From: Bdellovibrionales bacterium CG10_big_fil_rev_8_21_14_0_10_45_34 | Lineage (GTDB): Bacteria > Bdellovibrionota > Bdellovibrionia > Bdellovibrionales > 1-14-0-10-45-34 | Direction of reading: 5' to 3' | Length of the DNA: 64,000 nucleotides | NCBI GenBank assembly: GCA_002778785.1 | Contig: PEZS01000001.1 | Location: 21,847 to 85,846, forward strand | Part shown: one piece after another, positions 63,054 to 64,000 of the stretch | Layout: every line of letters begins with the position of its first letter | Position numbering within the stretch: the first letter of the stretch is position 1 | The notes under the pieces: generated by a model | The model's input: only the letters and a program-made list of their open reading frames with translations | Told to the model about the DNA's origin: nothing | The model's database searches: none | Translations under genes and position numbers: made by a program

Positions 63054-63584
63054 TCAGTTACGCTCAGGTGGTTCCTTGCTGGTAGACGAACTTTCTACCG
63101 CTTTATACACAAGCAGTTCTCTCTTTATTCTGTAGAGTATAGCGGCCTCTTCTAGCCCATCAGATTTAAGAGATTGGGATGAGTCCAAGAAACCTCGCTC
63201 GCCCCACACTTTCTTTGAAATGTTGATTTGGCAGGCCGGTTTTCCGACCGAAAGTTTTCCTTTAATGACCCTAATTGTGACGACAGAGCGCAGTCCTGAT
63301 CGGTCACGATCAGTTTCGTGGGGCGATGCCCAGATTTGCGTACCTTTGATGACAGAGGTTTTAATTACCCCGGCATCCATGTCATTGACTTCTATGGGAT
63401 ACTTCTCAAGTGCGATTTGCGCGGCTCTCCACACAGAGTCAAAGTCAGCGGCGATCAACTCTGTTTTTGGCCCTCGAAGCTCATCCGGGACTGAGATCTC
63501 TGTTGTCTCCGTTCCGCTGGCGCACCCGGCAAGGATGGCGATAGTAGATAAGGCAATAAGAATTGGTTGAAAGTAAATATGCAT
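63054..63584 (-). CDS. Lipoprotein of unknown function
   Basis: 176 aa with signal and lipobox LAGC (IALSTIAILAGCASG). The mature part (FDSVWRAAQIALEKYPIEVN, DMDAGVIKTSVIKGTQIW) resembles small outer-membrane lipoproteins with an alpha/beta fold of the type that assess or assist envelope assembly. Ends in a polar Ser/Glu/Pro tail. No defined family assigned. Confidence 0.65.
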   Translation of the reverse strand: MHIYFQPILIALSTIAILAGCASGTETTEISVPDELRGPKTELIAADFDSVWRAAQIALEKYPIEVNDMDAGVIKTSVIKGTQIWASPHETDRDRSGLRSVVTIRVIKGKLSVGKPACQINISKKVWGERGFLDSSQSLKSDGLEEAAILYRIKRELLVYKAVESSSTSKEPPERN

Positions 63585-63781
63585 TTCTTTCTCAGGTTAG
63601 GCGATGCACTCCGCCCGCGCAAGCCGGAAGAATGTTCCTACATATCGCCCTACATCCCATATATTATGGTTCGATTACACAAACTTTCTGGCTCGTTGTG
63701 TGTGCCGATCAAAAACATGCCCGCTTACCTATAGGTCTTAGGCAATTTCATATTAGACCAACAAGTCAGCAAACGACGAAC

Positions 63782-64000
63782 TTAACTTGTAGCTACATGG
63801 CTTGATCGTTTTTTTGTTCGATGGGGCGACTCAAGAAAAGTTTTCGAATTTATGTGCCTTGCTTGGTTGCAGTGAAAACAAAGTAGTCTGAGGTTTTCAA
63901 TGTTCGAACTACCCCCTATGTGAACTGGTTTGATGTGATCGACGTTTAAGTTCCCTTTGCTACTGCACCGACTGCACTTGCCTTGGTACTTGATCCAGAG
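63782..64000 (-). CDS. HNH endonuclease, C-terminal part (cut by window edge)
   Basis: Open to the window end; 72 codons visible plus stop. KCSRCSSKGNLNVDHIKPVH, then GGSSNIENLRLLCFHCNQAR is a complete HNH core with two CxxC zinc pairs and the DH catalytic pair. The tail is basic (HRTKKRSSH). The role is unknown: such domains occur in McrA-like restriction enzymes and in free-standing nucleases. Confidence 0.8.
   Translation of the reverse strand, partial: LWIKYQGKCSRCSSKGNLNVDHIKPVHIGGSSNIENLRLLCFHCNQARHINSKTFLESPHRTKKRSSHVATS

Noticed and set aside
1-64000. CRISPR arrays and rRNA genes
   Set aside because: No regularly spaced direct repeats and no rRNA-like sequence were noticed anywhere in the window.

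Overview
The window looks like a chromosome segment of a Gram-negative, aerobic deltaproteobacterium-like organism, most likely a Bdellovibrio relative (Bdellovibrionota). This rests on gene content only: many lipoproteins and secreted proteins of unknown family, NtrC-type sigma-54 activators, oxygen-dependent HemF, ScpA/ScpB with long acidic tails, and acyl-CoA/methylmalonyl-CoA catabolism. It divides into host DNA (1-30.79 kb), an integrated mobile element (30,790-60,725) and host DNA again (60.73-64 kb).

Left host region: hemF and htpG (convergent), a DUF2905 membrane protein, a beta-propeller lipoprotein, two acyl-CoA dehydrogenases, a zinc-ribbon membrane protein, an HD phosphohydrolase, then meaB and a methylmalonyl-CoA mutase whose polypeptide appears to fuse a degenerate small subunit to the catalytic subunit. 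These fit branched-chain amino acid/propionyl-CoA breakdown. A coupled run follows: site-2 protease, trpS, scpA, scpB. Next are secreted proteins of unknown function, a receiver-less sigma-54 activator, a decayed dinB, and a giant Gly-rich repeat lipoprotein split by an apparent one-base frameshift.

Mobile element (about 29.9 kb): it sits in the anticodon loop of a host tRNA-Arg(CCT). The 3' half of that tRNA is at 30,755-30,802 and the 5' half at 60,713-60,754; rejoined at the 13-bp core AGTTTCCTAAACT they give a complete cloverleaf. Just inside its right end, next to a tyrosine integrase and an excisionase-like gene, the element carries a different, intact tRNA-Arg(CCT), apparently replacing the gene it destroys. 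It also carries a toxin-antitoxin pair, a VirB/Tra-like type IV secretion set (VirB4, VirB5/TrbJ, VirB6/TrbL, VirB8/TraE, short VirB9/TraK-like, VirB10), an FtsK-like coupling ATPase and a Replic_Relax-like protein. I see no classical relaxase and no VirB11. A DNA methyltransferase, CoiA-like and CGNR-like genes follow.

The cargo lies in two minus-strand operons. Operon A (40.0-46.9 kb): sigma-54 activator (interrupted by an in-frame amber codon), MFS transporter, family-5 peptide-binding lipoprotein, hybrid histidine kinase, a 24-codon ORF, a compact 348-aa LanM-type lanthipeptide dehydratase homologue with all expected catalytic motifs but no cyclase, and a 59-aa membrane protein. Most of these genes overlap at start and stop codons. 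I infer a RiPP-type modified-peptide production/sensing system and consider it the best candidate for something undescribed. Operon B (33.5-39.7 kb), behind a perfect 20-bp inverted repeat: GcvH-like lipoyl protein, SAM methyltransferase, Fur-family regulator, a 46-aa membrane protein, a DisA_N/DAC-like protein, two more small ORFs, malic enzyme-phosphotransacetylase and a lipoprotein beta-carbonic anhydrase.

Right host region: a TM/coiled-coil protein, a HEAT-repeat secreted protein, a lipoprotein and the C-terminal part of an HNH endonuclease cut by the window edge. All names come from motif recognition by eye; no database search was run.
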